A DNA stretch of 64,000 nt from Saccharopolyspora kobensis (GTDB lineage Bacteria; Actinomycetota; Actinomycetes; Mycobacteriales; Pseudonocardiaceae), in the NCBI RefSeq assembly GCF_900108315.1, contig NZ_FNVB01000003.1:779404-843403 (forward strand), written 5' to 3'. Each line of letters starts with the position of its first letter. Position 1 is the stretch's first letter. A program made the position numbers and the translations under genes. Below are positions 7,626 through 19,860 of this stretch, piece after piece. The notes beneath the pieces are model-generated. The model worked only from the letters and a program-made list of their open reading frames with translations, ran no database searches and was not told the DNA's origin.

Positions 7626-8891
7626 TCAGGTGCTGGCCGGGGCGTGCTGCATGCGCAGGGCGACCAGGAGCAGGGCCGCGGCGATCGTGGCCGAGATGAC
7701 GGTGAACCCGGTCACCAGCACCGCGACGACGGCCGCGATGGCGACCAGCACACCGGCCGGGGCGAGTCCCCGTGCGCGGCGCGGAGTTCCGGTGGAGCCG
7801 CGCTCGAACCTGCCGAGCTGCGCGGTGAGCGGGACGAGCACCATGGCGACACCGGCCAGCCACGAACCGCGGGTCAGCCACCACTCGAAGCCCAGCGGTT
7901 CGGGCCAGGGCAGTCCCAGCACCAGCAGCACGGCGGCGAACAGCACCAGGGCGGGCATGTGCCAGAGGTAGACGGTCAGCGAGTGCTTGCCGATCGCGTC
8001 GACCGCGGAGCGCACGACCGGCCGTTCCACGAAGACCGCCAGGCGCCCGGTGAACCGCGCCAGCAGGCACACCTGGACGACGCCGAGCAGCACCAGGTTA
8101 GCGGTCGGCGGGTTGAGGTTGGCCAGCATGTCCGCCGGGTAGAGGCCGCTGGTGGTGCTGGCCAGCAGCAGCGCGAAGGCACCGAGCGCACCGGTCAGCA
8201 GCTGGCCGTCCGAGCGGAACCGGAACCAGCCGTCGGCGTACCAGAAGCCGATCTGCTGGACGGCCAGCCACACGAACGCGAGGTTGCCGAAACCGATCGC
8301 CGGGATCCCGGTGGCCATCGCCAGCTGGTCGACGCCGAGCGCGCACGCGACGAGCACCGCCAGCGTCGCCCGGGGCGCGCGCTCGTGCAGTCGGCCCAGC
8401 AGCGGCACCAGCGCGGAGATTCCCAGGTAGACGCCGATGAACCACATCGGCTGCCCCATCCGGAACCCGACCTGCGCGAGCAGCTCCGCCGGAGCTCCGG
8501 CCGCGGTCGCCACCGCCAGCGCGGCCGCGATCGCGGCGAAGGCGACGAGCGCGGGGCGGGCGAGCCGGACCAGGCGGGCCCGGACGAAATCAGCGGGCGT
8601 CGCGCCGGAATCGCGCATTCGGCGCCACTGCGTGATGCCGGCGAATCCGCCGACGATGAAGAACAGCGGCATCACCTGGATGATCCAGGAAATCGGGGTG
8701 AACCACTGCTGGTTCTCCAGCGCGTTGCGGATCTGGATTCCCGATTCCCCGACCTCGATGCCCGCCATCACGGCGTGCAGGACGACCACCACGACCAGGC
8801 ATCCGGCGCGGATCAGGTCGAGCACCCGGTCGCGGGACGGTGCTGGAACGGCTTTCGCCGCCGGTGCGAAAGGTGCGCGCAAAATGGTCAC
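7626..8891 (-). CDS. Membrane acyltransferase, family 3 (OafA-like)
   Basis: About 421 residues with ten or so transmembrane helices. Family-3 acyltransferase features: RDRVLDLIRAGCLVVVVVLH in helix 1 with the conserved R and H, FFIVGGFAG, and near the C-terminus GKHSLTVYLWHMPAL. These integral membrane enzymes usually O-acylate sugars, peptidoglycan or antibiotics. GTG at 8891 is preferred because GGGAGAAG sits 6-8 nt upstream; an in-frame extension to 9032 exists but is polar and Arg/Pro-rich. It is isolated, with a terminator downstream and a large palindrome upstream. Substrate unknown. Confidence 0.8.
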   Translation of the reverse strand: MTILRAPFAPAAKAVPAPSRDRVLDLIRAGCLVVVVVLHAVMAGIEVGESGIQIRNALENQQWFTPISWIIQVMPLFFIVGGFAGITQWRRMRDSGATPADFVRARLVRLARPALVAFAAIAAALAVATAAGAPAELLAQVGFRMGQPMWFIGVYLGISALVPLLGRLHERAPRATLAVLVACALGVDQLAMATGIPAIGFGNLAFVWLAVQQIGFWYADGWFRFRSDGQLLTGALGAFALLLASTTSGLYPADMLANLNPPTANLVLLGVVQVCLLARFTGRLAVFVERPVVRSAVDAIGKHSLTVYLWHMPALVLFAAVLLVLGLPWPEPLGFEWWLTRGSWLAGVAMVLVPLTAQLGRFERGSTGTPRRARGLAPAGVLVAIAAVVAVLVTGFTVISATIAAALLLVALRMQHAPAST

Positions 8892-8987
8892 TGCCGCTTC
8901 TCCCCGTGAACGGGTCCGGACGAATTCCGGACCGGGAAGAGCGTATGAATTCGGCACCGGAATTCGCGTCGGTCCGGAGAGCGCATT

Positions 8988-9015
8988 CGCACCCCGTACC
9001 GCGGTACGGGGTGCG
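8988..9015 (-). terminator. 28-bp perfect palindrome between BtrH-like and acyltransferase genes
   Basis: Perfectly self-complementary, centred on CCGCGG between 9000 and 9001. It lies 40 bp past the stop of the minus-strand BtrH-like gene, so a terminator is likely; an operator for the downstream acyltransferase is the alternative. Confidence 0.5.
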
Positions 9016-9055
9016 GTGAATCGCTCCCCCACCGGTACGGTCGCCCGCGCGGTTT

Positions 9056-10027
9056 CTAGAGCATGCTGAGTTCCCGCATGGCATCGCGTTCGATGCGCGA
9101 GAGCTCGTGGAGCAGCGCTCCGGCCTGGCTGAGCTTCTCCGGGTCGCCGGCCTCCCCTGCTGCCGCGACGAGTGCGGCCACCTGCGTCCAGAGCACGGCG
9201 GCCTCGGCGTACAGGGCGTGCCCGGTGCGGAGGTGGTCGCTGTCGATCACCTCGGCGCTCTCAGCGAGGAAGTCCCGGTAGAGGTTGCGGAACAGCGCGC
9301 CGCCGGTGCCCGCCTTCTCCATGAGAACGGCGGTGCGCGACAGGTCCTCGCCTGGGTCGTCGCTGCGCTGCAGCCACTTCGGCACTTGCTTGGCGGCCTT
9401 CTCGATGCCCCGGTGGCCCAGGTTCGCGATGGGCGGGTTCAGGAACGCCTCGGCGCAGGCCTTGATCGCGGGGACGATCTGCTCGCGCGGTGACGGCGCG
9501 GTGGGCGCTGCGATGGTGAAGGAGCGGTGCTTGGCGGTCATCGGGCCGCGTTCGGCCCTGGCCCGGGCCAAGCTGTCGAGACCGGTCCTGACGGCTCCGC
9601 CCTGGGCCTCGGTGTCCACCAGGTAGGCGTCTTGGTCGTCGTAGCCGTACATGGCCACCACGTGCCCGCCGAAGTGCACCTTCGTGGTGAAGTAGTCCAG
9701 GTGGTAGCTGTCGAGCTGGAGGCCGACCGGCCGCCCGGCGTCGATGGGTCCGGCCACGTTCTGCCAGGCCTTGCGCGCGGAGGTGGTCTCCGCGACCAGC
9801 AGCTCCAGCCCGAGCGCGGCGGTCAGGTTCCGGGTGAGCTCGAAGGGCTTCACCCGGCCGCCCAGGAAGGGAAATCCCATGCTCTTGCTGTCCCAGTAGA
9901 GGAAGGACAGCCCGGAACCGAGCCCGAACAGCATCGGCTCGGACAGGTCGATCCCGGCGTGCCGCAGCAGCACGCCCAGCGTCGTCGTCTCGCAGTGCTG
10001 CATGCCGCGAGCATCGATGCCTTCCAC
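9056..10027 (-). CDS. BtrH N-terminal domain / DUF4872 protein
   Basis: 323 residues. The N-terminus carries a Cys-His pair near the start (GMQHCETTTLGVLLRHAG), then GLGSGLSFLYWD and later GGHVVAMYGYDD and AYLVDTEAQGG. This is the cysteine-peptidase-like layout of the butirosin BtrH N-terminal domain, with a helical DUF4872-like C-terminus (about residues 170-320). BtrH transfers an acyl group from a carrier protein to the butirosin scaffold, so an acyl-transfer or peptidase-fold role is conceivable here, but no aminoglycoside genes are nearby. GTG at 10027 is the start. The two-component operon lies upstream (10053-11965), 25 bp away and on the same strand. Confidence 0.72.
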   Translation of the reverse strand: MEGIDARGMQHCETTTLGVLLRHAGIDLSEPMLFGLGSGLSFLYWDSKSMGFPFLGGRVKPFELTRNLTAALGLELLVAETTSARKAWQNVAGPIDAGRPVGLQLDSYHLDYFTTKVHFGGHVVAMYGYDDQDAYLVDTEAQGGAVRTGLDSLARARAERGPMTAKHRSFTIAAPTAPSPREQIVPAIKACAEAFLNPPIANLGHRGIEKAAKQVPKWLQRSDDPGEDLSRTAVLMEKAGTGGALFRNLYRDFLAESAEVIDSDHLRTGHALYAEAAVLWTQVAALVAAAGEAGDPEKLSQAGALLHELSRIERDAMRELSML

Positions 10028-10052
10028 CGCGCTTCTCCTCCCGGACCGGAGA

Positions 10053-10727
10053 TCAGGCGCCGTTGGCGGAGACCAGCCCGCACTCGTAGGCGACGATGAC
10101 GGCCTGCACCCGGTCGCGGATCCCCAGCTTGCCGATGATGCGGCTGACGTGGCTCTTCACCGTCTGCTCGGCGATGAACAGCGCAACGGCGATCTCGCCG
10201 TTCGAAAGCCCTTGCGCGACGAGGGTGAGCACCTCGCGCTCCCGATCGGTGAGCGCCTCCAGCCGCGGCGCGGTGCTCTGGCGCGGCGGGGCGGAGCGGG
10301 CGAAGTGCTCGATCATCCGGCGCGTCACCGTCGGCGCCAGCAGCGCCTCACCGGCGGCGACCACGCGCACCGCCGAGACGAGATCGGCGGGCAGCGCGTC
10401 CTTGAGCAGGAAACCGCTGGCACCGGCACGGATCGCCTCGTACACGTAGTCGTCGATGTCGAAGGTCGTCAGCATCAGCACGCGGGGCACGTGCGCGACG
10501 GATTCCGGCGGGTTCATCAGCTGCCGCGTGGTGTCGATCCCGTTGAGCACCGGCATCCGCACGTCCATCACCACGACGTCGGGTTGCCGGGCGTGGGAGA
10601 TCTCGATCGCGCGAGCACCGTTGTCGGCCTCCCCGACCACCTCCATGTCGGGCTGCGCGCCGAGCAGCGCGGCGAACCCGGCCCGCACCATCGCCTGGTC
10701 GTCGACGACGAGCACCTTGATGGTCAT
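10053..10727 (-). CDS. NarL/LuxR-family response regulator
   Basis: 224 residues. The receiver domain (1-120) has the acidic pair D9/D10, phospho-acceptor D55 (VVVMDVRMP) and a conserved Thr/Lys (LTTFD, FLLKD). The C-terminal LuxR HTH (about 150-215) reads LTDREREVLTLVAQGLSNGE and VKSHVSRIIGKL. Its ATG overlaps the stop of the sensor kinase (ATGA), giving a coupled two-gene operon. Target genes are unknown; the BtrH-like gene immediately downstream is a candidate. Confidence 0.95.
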   Translation of the reverse strand: MTIKVLVVDDQAMVRAGFAALLGAQPDMEVVGEADNGARAIEISHARQPDVVVMDVRMPVLNGIDTTRQLMNPPESVAHVPRVLMLTTFDIDDYVYEAIRAGASGFLLKDALPADLVSAVRVVAAGEALLAPTVTRRMIEHFARSAPPRQSTAPRLEALTDREREVLTLVAQGLSNGEIAVALFIAEQTVKSHVSRIIGKLGIRDRVQAVIVAYECGLVSANGA

Positions 10728-11965
10728 GAAACGTCCTGCTCCTGCGAATCGTTGCTGTGCAGCGGGAGAACCGCTCGTACTTCGTAACCGCCGTCGTCGA
10801 GGTGCCCGAACCGGAGCTCGCCGCGCACGATGGCGGCCCGCTCCTGCATGCCGACCAGGCCGTGCCCGCCGCCCTGCACCGGGTTGGCCGTCCGCTCCGG
10901 CGCACCGTTGCGCACGGTGATCGTCAGCTCGTCACCGGAGCGCTCGAAGCGCACTTCCGTGCGCGCGCCGGGCGCGTGCCTGGTGACGTTGCTCAGGGCT
11001 TCCTGCACGATCCGGAACGCCGCGATACCGGCGATCTCGCTGCCCGGCCGCTCCTCCAGCAGCTCCGTGCCGTGCGCGGTGATGTCCACGCCCGCCCGGC
11101 GGGAGCTGTCGATCAGCTCCGGGATGCGGTCCAGGCCGGGCTGCGGAACCAGCTCGTTGTCGGTCTGGGTGCTGCGCAGAACTCCCAGCACGCTGCGCAT
11201 CTCGCCCAGCGCCTGCCGCGAGGCGGCCGCCATCTGGTCGAACTCCGCGCCGATCGCCGGATCGAGCCCCGGGTGCCGGTACTGCGCGGTGGTCGCCTGC
11301 ACGTTGATCAGCGACATGCTGTGCGCGATCACGTCGTGCAGCTCGCGCGCGACCCGCGTCTTCTCCTCGGCGATCACCCGCTTGGCGTGCTCGTCGGCGC
11401 TGAGCCTGCGCTCCTGCACCAGTTGTGAGGAGATCCGCCGCCACTGCCGGACGAACAGCGCGAGCGCGAACGTGCCCGCGGTGACGGAACCGAAGATGAA
11501 GAGGTTGGCGATCACCGCACCCGTCGACACGTTGTGCGGCACGAGTGCGGCGGCGGCGAAGGCGGCCACCACACCACCGCCCCAGCACCACAGCCCGACC
11601 GGCCAGGTCGGCTGCGCGCCGAGCACACCGACCAGCAGCCCGTGCCCGATCAGCGTCGTCACGGCAACCGGCCACACGGCCGCATCGCCCACCGCGATCG
11701 CCAGCGCGAACACGGCGGCGCAGGAGATGCCGGCGGCCAACCGCGGGCGGAAGAGCGCGAGAACGATCGCCGCGGGCTGCACGGCGCCGAGCACGAAGGC
11801 CAGCGGGACCGGCATCCCGAAGACGACGGCGTCGAGCGGGATGGCCACCGCGGCCAACGCCAGCGCACAAGCACCGAGCGCCCCGGCAGCCCAGACGACG
11901 GGCTTCACCTGGAGCTTCGACTGCTCACCCGGATCACGCCGGCGCACGGATCTGGCCATCGGCAA
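10724..11965 (-). CDS. Sensor histidine kinase (HisKA_3, DesK/NarX type)
   Basis: 413 residues. Five or six hydrophobic helices fill the N-terminal half (about 25-165) without a large extracellular loop, suggesting a membrane or lipophilic signal. The dimerisation helix carries the phospho-histidine in RVARELHDVIAHSMSL (about 215). The ATPase domain has EALSNVTRHAPGA (N box) and GGHGLVGMQERA (G box). It is first in the operon with the response regulator. Confidence 0.93.
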   Translation of the reverse strand: MPMARSVRRRDPGEQSKLQVKPVVWAAGALGACALALAAVAIPLDAVVFGMPVPLAFVLGAVQPAAIVLALFRPRLAAGISCAAVFALAIAVGDAAVWPVAVTTLIGHGLLVGVLGAQPTWPVGLWCWGGGVVAAFAAAALVPHNVSTGAVIANLFIFGSVTAGTFALALFVRQWRRISSQLVQERRLSADEHAKRVIAEEKTRVARELHDVIAHSMSLINVQATTAQYRHPGLDPAIGAEFDQMAAASRQALGEMRSVLGVLRSTQTDNELVPQPGLDRIPELIDSSRRAGVDITAHGTELLEERPGSEIAGIAAFRIVQEALSNVTRHAPGARTEVRFERSGDELTITVRNGAPERTANPVQGGGHGLVGMQERAAIVRGELRFGHLDDGGYEVRAVLPLHSNDSQEQDVS

Positions 11966-12040
11966 GGCTCAACTCCACAGGTAGCAGAAGTCCTCGCCGA
12001 GACTACCCGCCACCGCCGACATGCCCGGCACCGAAGCCCT

Positions 12041-13453
12041 TCACCCGACCACCGCGCGGACGGCTGCCACCGCGCGGTCGACGTCCTGGTCGTCGGTCCG
12101 CCAGTTCACCACGGAGATCCGCATGGCGCGCACGCCGTTCCAGGTGGTGCCGCCGAACCAAGCTGCACCGCCTCGTTGCACCAGACCGATGACCCGGTCG
12201 GTGCGGGCATCGTGATCTCCGTCGGCCGCGGTGAAGCGCACCAGGCCCTGGTTGATCACCGGCCGGGCGAGCACTTCGACCCCCGGCAGCGAGCCGATCT
12301 CGGCCACGAGCCGGTGCGCGTGGTCGACGCAGCCGTCGATCACCGCCGCGATGCCCCGCCGCCCCAGGGACCGGATCGCGGCGTAGACCGGCACCGCCCG
12401 CGCACGCCTGGACCACTCCGGGTTCCAGTCCAGCTGGTCGCGAGCCGGTGCCGTCCCGTCCTCCGCGGCGGTGTCGTCGGCGTGCACCAGGTAGCTCGCG
12501 CGCGTCGACATCGCAGCGCGGTGCGCCGACGGGTGCCGGACGAAGACCAGGCCCGAGTCGAACGGCACGTTGAGCCACTTGTGCGCGTCGGTGGTCCACG
12601 AATCCGCACCGCCTGCCTCGGACAACAGGTGCCGGTGCCGGTCGCTGACCGCGGCCCACAACCCGAACGCACCGTCGACGTGCACCCACGCGCCCCTGGC
12701 AGCGGCCAGCGCACAAGCCTCCTCGAACGGGTCGAACGATCCGGTGTTGATCTCCCCGGCCTGCAGGCACACCATCACCGGCCCGTCCGCCGCCGCGAGT
12801 TCCCGCTCCAGCGCGGCGAGGTCGATCCGACCCTCGGCGTCGGCTCCCACCGCGTGCAGCTGATCGGTGCCCAGACCGAGCAGCCGCACGGCCCGGTCGA
12901 TCGAGGCGTGCTGATGCCCCGAGGTCAGCACCCGCACAGCCGGGGATCCGGCCAGGCCCCGCCGTTCCACGTCCCACCCGCGATCGGCCAGCAACTTGTG
13001 GCGCGCGGCGGCCAACGCGGTCACGTGCGCCGACTGCGCACCCGTGGTGAACGCGAACGACGCCGCACCCGGCAGCCCCAGCAGCTCCTTCAGCCACTCC
13101 CCGGTCACTTCTTCGACCACCGCGACGGCGGGCCCGCAAGCGTGCATCGCGGCGTTCTGGTCCCACGTCGCCGTGAGCCAGTCCGCCGCGAGCGCGGCGG
13201 GCACACCACCACCGATCACCCAGCCGAAGAACCGCCCACCGGCACTGCCCAGCAGCCCGTCGGCCGTGTCGCGAACCAGCTCGTCGACGACCCGAACGTC
13301 GTCCATGCCCTCCTCGGGCAAGGAACGCCCCAGCGCCTCCCGCAACGCAGCCGTGCTCCCGCCCGGAGCCACCGGCCGCGAGCCGAGCCCCGCCAGGAAT
13401 TCGGCGGCATGCGCGGCGGTCCGCTCCAGCAGCTCCCGCGAATCAACGTGCAT
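12041..13453 (-). CDS. Pyridoxal-phosphate-dependent decarboxylase (group II)
   Basis: 470 residues with the aromatic L-amino acid/glutamate decarboxylase fold. GGRFFGWVIGGGVPAALAAD and FTTGAQSAHVTALAAARHK lie near the cofactor phosphate site, HVDGAFGLWA holds the Asp that contacts the PLP nitrogen, and the PLP lysine is in TDAHKWLNVPFDSG. ATG at 13453 is used; sequence further upstream is Arg-rich and not homologous. The amino-acid substrate cannot be read from sequence. It lies 52 bp downstream of the Shedu gene, same strand; no functional link is evident. Confidence 0.85.
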   Translation of the reverse strand: MHVDSRELLERTAAHAAEFLAGLGSRPVAPGGSTAALREALGRSLPEEGMDDVRVVDELVRDTADGLLGSAGGRFFGWVIGGGVPAALAADWLTATWDQNAAMHACGPAVAVVEEVTGEWLKELLGLPGAASFAFTTGAQSAHVTALAAARHKLLADRGWDVERRGLAGSPAVRVLTSGHQHASIDRAVRLLGLGTDQLHAVGADAEGRIDLAALERELAAADGPVMVCLQAGEINTGSFDPFEEACALAAARGAWVHVDGAFGLWAAVSDRHRHLLSEAGGADSWTTDAHKWLNVPFDSGLVFVRHPSAHRAAMSTRASYLVHADDTAAEDGTAPARDQLDWNPEWSRRARAVPVYAAIRSLGRRGIAAVIDGCVDHAHRLVAEIGSLPGVEVLARPVINQGLVRFTAADGDHDARTDRVIGLVQRGGAAWFGGTTWNGVRAMRISVVNWRTDDQDVDRAVAAVRAVVG

Positions 13454-13505
13454 GCCGCCAGTGTCAGCACCTCGCCGCTCACCCGCTGGCAGATTTCGGA
13501 CGCGG

Positions 13506-14702
13506 TCACGTCCAGCCCAGCGCACGATCGGCGTTGTCGAGGAGGTCCTTGTAGGTCATGACCTCGATTCGGCTCAAGTGCGCGTTGAACAAGCGGAGGG
13601 CCTCGTTTACGTCCTCTTCCGCGGCATCCGTGTCGCCAGCCGGGTACCCGATGAGGACCAACCCGCTCGCGCGCCTGGTCTCGATGCCGAACTCCTCGTA
13701 GATGCGCTGACGGTGCTCGTCGAGCCCCACCAGGTAGTTGACCACCTGCGACACCGCATCGTGAACCTCGGCGGTGGGCACCCAGGCATTCCGGTGCCGC
13801 TTGACGATCGACGCTCCCCTCGACCGCTTGAGCTCCACGACGTGCAGACTCCCGTCCGCACGGATCAGCGGGATGTCGATCTCGTCACCGGGCACCAGAC
13901 GGCGACGAGCGTCAGTCCCCACGAAACGACCGCCGAAGATCCACGGTTGTTCTTGGAGCTTCGTCTGCATCGCGTGTTCCGTGGCGTCCGGGTCCTCGGC
14001 GATCCTTCGGACCTCCGCGAGGCTCTCCGCCTGGCGTTTCAGCTCGGCGGCTCTGAGCAGAGCCAGGCCATCTTCATCGTCGGCGAGAACGGCGATCGCA
14101 TCCGGCGAACTGACGATCCGGAGCGAGTCCCCAGCCGGGTCTTCGACCTCGATCCGGTACCGGAGCACGCGTTCCAGCCAGAGAGCCATCTCCGCACGTC
14201 CCCGGACGATCCGGTAGCGGCCGGGACGTTCCGCTGGGGCGTCGACGAACCGCCCGTCGTTGCTGAGATCGATGAGCTGCTGCAGCACCTCGTCGACTGT
14301 CGCGGTTTGCCGATTCTCCAGGATCTTCCGGTAATGCCACTCCAAGAAGTGGTACACCGCCGCGAACGTGTGCGCGACGTAGTCGCGGTTCAGCTCATTC
14401 CGCGGCCCGTCCTGGTGGATGCGGTAGTACTCCTCGAAGTCAGGTCTGAGCAGCGATCCGTCCAGGTAGTCGAGAGAATCCTGAACCTGCCGCACGACGT
14501 GCCACTCGGATTCCTCCGAAGCGCGCAGGCGAGCGATCTCCAGGAGTCGGACCAGCTCGCGACCGCCTCTCCGCTTCTGACTGCGACCGCTGTGCAGGTA
14601 GCGGATCGCGTCCGCGATCGCGGCCTTGACATCGGGATCGACTGCACGCTCCTCGACCTTCTCCAACTGCAGTTCCAACGACCAGTCGGCAGGTCTGGTC
14701 AT
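13506..14702 (-). CDS. Shedu-family (SduA/DUF4263) nuclease, probable anti-phage defence
   Basis: 398 residues. The C-terminal DUF4263 domain (about 225-395) shows the family order: LQEQPWIFGGRF, then GDEIDIPLIRADGSLHVVEL followed by KRS. This gives the acidic residue and the E-x-K of a PD-(D/E)XK nuclease; AVSQVVNYLVGLDEHR follows. The N-terminal 220 residues are helical and may be the sensing part. Shedu is a single-gene defence system, matching its isolation here. ATG at 14702 is chosen; an extension to 14753 is possible. Neighbours are a decarboxylase and an NRPS, not known defence genes. Confidence 0.78.
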   Translation of the reverse strand: MTRPADWSLELQLEKVEERAVDPDVKAAIADAIRYLHSGRSQKRRGGRELVRLLEIARLRASEESEWHVVRQVQDSLDYLDGSLLRPDFEEYYRIHQDGPRNELNRDYVAHTFAAVYHFLEWHYRKILENRQTATVDEVLQQLIDLSNDGRFVDAPAERPGRYRIVRGRAEMALWLERVLRYRIEVEDPAGDSLRIVSSPDAIAVLADDEDGLALLRAAELKRQAESLAEVRRIAEDPDATEHAMQTKLQEQPWIFGGRFVGTDARRRLVPGDEIDIPLIRADGSLHVVELKRSRGASIVKRHRNAWVPTAEVHDAVSQVVNYLVGLDEHRQRIYEEFGIETRRASGLVLIGYPAGDTDAAEEDVNEALRLFNAHLSRIEVMTYKDLLDNADRALGWT

Positions 14703-14796
14703 CGAATGCTCCTTCGCAGCGGGGATCTCCCGCCAGGATGCCCTCGGAAGCACTCGGCATCAGCCGGAATCCGCGGTTCCGCACGAGCACCTGGAA

Positions 14797-14826
14797 GGCG
14801 GGGCCCGAGGTGATCCGGGCCCCGCC
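14797..14826 (-). terminator. Terminator hairpin after NRPS
   Basis: GGCGGGGCCCG (14797-14807) and CGGGCCCCGCC (14816-14826) form a perfect 11-bp stem, 7-36 nt past the NRPS stop on the minus strand. Confidence 0.65.
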
Positions 14827-14832
14827 CGCGCA

Positions 14833-18684
<3,852 letters not shown>

Positions 18685-19451
18685 GGCACGCTGGGTACCA
18701 CGAGCGCGGGGAAACGACACAGCGCCACGTCCGGCGCGTCGGGGTGATGGCTCCATCGGCACTCCTGATCTCCGGTCGTCACATCAAGAACGTCCTGTTT
18801 GCACGGACTTCGCGGAGCTCCGGAAGTCCGCCGGAGCGGACAGCTCACCTCACTCGGCAGCGAACTGCCAGTCCACCAGAAAACGTTGCGGTGCACTGGT
18901 TTTCATCACCGAAACGGACCCCGATCGACTACCTATCGATCTCCACCGGAGGCAAGTACACGTTCGGGTGAGATCAAGAAGTCCACTCCGGAACACCCCG
19001 GCCGCGGCACCCGACCAGACGACCACCACTTCGCAGAATTCAGGCATTACGGACATCTCCCGAGGGCGTTCCCGAAACCCGTTGGAAGACAGAGCCGTTG
19101 AGCCGGTCGTCGATGCGAACCTCCACTCAGCGCAGCGGTCGAAGAGCAGGCACCCGCAGGGAACACCCGAGCCGCCGGCGGACCGGCGCGCGCCCGGACC
19201 AACCGGCAGAATCTTTCGGATTTCCGGTCATGGCCAATGCTTTTCACCTTCCACCTGGCCGGACACACCCGGTCGACGCAGCCCGATGGCCCGCACGGGT
19301 GGCTGAGATTCTCTTTGGTGTGGCAGCCGAAGCGCGCACTCGGAAGCGGTGCAAACGTAGCTACTGCCGGTCGGCGCACCCCCCAAGTTCCCGGAACCCC
19401 GGGACAGCTGCCGACGCGGTGAAGATCAGAACACGGATGGGAGTTCAAGCA
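18685..19451. other. 767-bp region without a convincing gene
   Basis: It holds the upstream regions of the NRPS (minus) and the secreted Gly-rich protein (plus). Open frames across it are short, overlap each other and lack family features or ribosome sites. G+C is slightly lower than in flanking genes. I find no clear operator. Confidence 0.5.
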
Positions 19452-19718
19452 ATGCGCACTACCCTTCGCCTTATCGGTGTCACCGCCGCTTGCGCCGCCG
19501 CGCTGGCCATCGGGTCCCCCGCCTTCGCCGGCGGCCACGGGGGCGACCACTCGTCCTCCAGCGCTGTGGGTGGCCACGGTGCCGGTGGCAACGGTGGGGT
19601 CGGCGTGAACGTCCTCAGCGGCATCAGCGCCCTGTCCAGCGGTGACGGCGGCAACGCCTCCGCGGGCAACGGTGGCGGCGGCTTCGGTGGCGACGCCTCG
19701 TCCTTCGCGGGCAACTGA
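19452..19718 (+). CDS. Small secreted glycine-rich protein
   Basis: 88 residues with a classic signal peptide (MRTTLRLIGVTAACAAALA, cleavage likely after SPAFA at about residue 27). The mature part is a low-complexity Gly/Ser/Asn/His region (GGHGGDHSSSS, GGHGAGGNGGVG, GGNASAGNGGGGFGG). No Cys, no chaplin motif, no sortase motif. ATG at 19452 is chosen because GGGAG lies 8 nt upstream; an upstream ATG at 19437 is less well placed. It is a single gene closed by a strong terminator. A cell-surface or spore-surface role is possible but not shown. Confidence 0.7.
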   Translation: MRTTLRLIGVTAACAAALAIGSPAFAGGHGGDHSSSSAVGGHGAGGNGGVGVNVLSGISALSSGDGGNASAGNGGGGFGGDASSFAGN

Positions 19719-19754
19719 CCTGACGACGGGATAACCCCCGACACAGCAACACCA

Positions 19755-19793
19755 GGGCGCCGACCGGCCGCACGCCGGTCGGCGCCCGCTTTT
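19755..19793 (+). terminator. Strong intrinsic terminator
   Basis: GGGCGCCGACCGGC (19755-19768) pairs perfectly with GCCGGTCGGCGCCC (19774-19787) around a 6-nt loop part, followed by GCTTTT. It follows the Gly-rich protein gene. Confidence 0.85.
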
Positions 19794-19821
19794 CAGCGGC
19801 CGGGCGCCCCTCCGGAGCGGG

Positions 19822-19850
19822 TTGACCTTGACCCTGCGTCAGGGTTGGAG
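19822..19850 (+). promoter_or_regulatory. MerR-type promoter/operator
   Basis: TTGACC (-35, 19822-19827) is followed by the dyad ACCCTG-CGT-CAGGGT (19831-19845). This is the placement of MerR-family operators within a stretched -35/-10 spacer. The hydrolase GTG is at 19861, so the transcript may be leaderless. Confidence 0.6.
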
Positions 19851-19860
19851 GCTCCAGGAC

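Noticed and set aside
18763..19437. Small open frames in the NRPS upstream region
   Set aside because: Overlapping frames on both strands, no good ribosome sites and no family resemblance.
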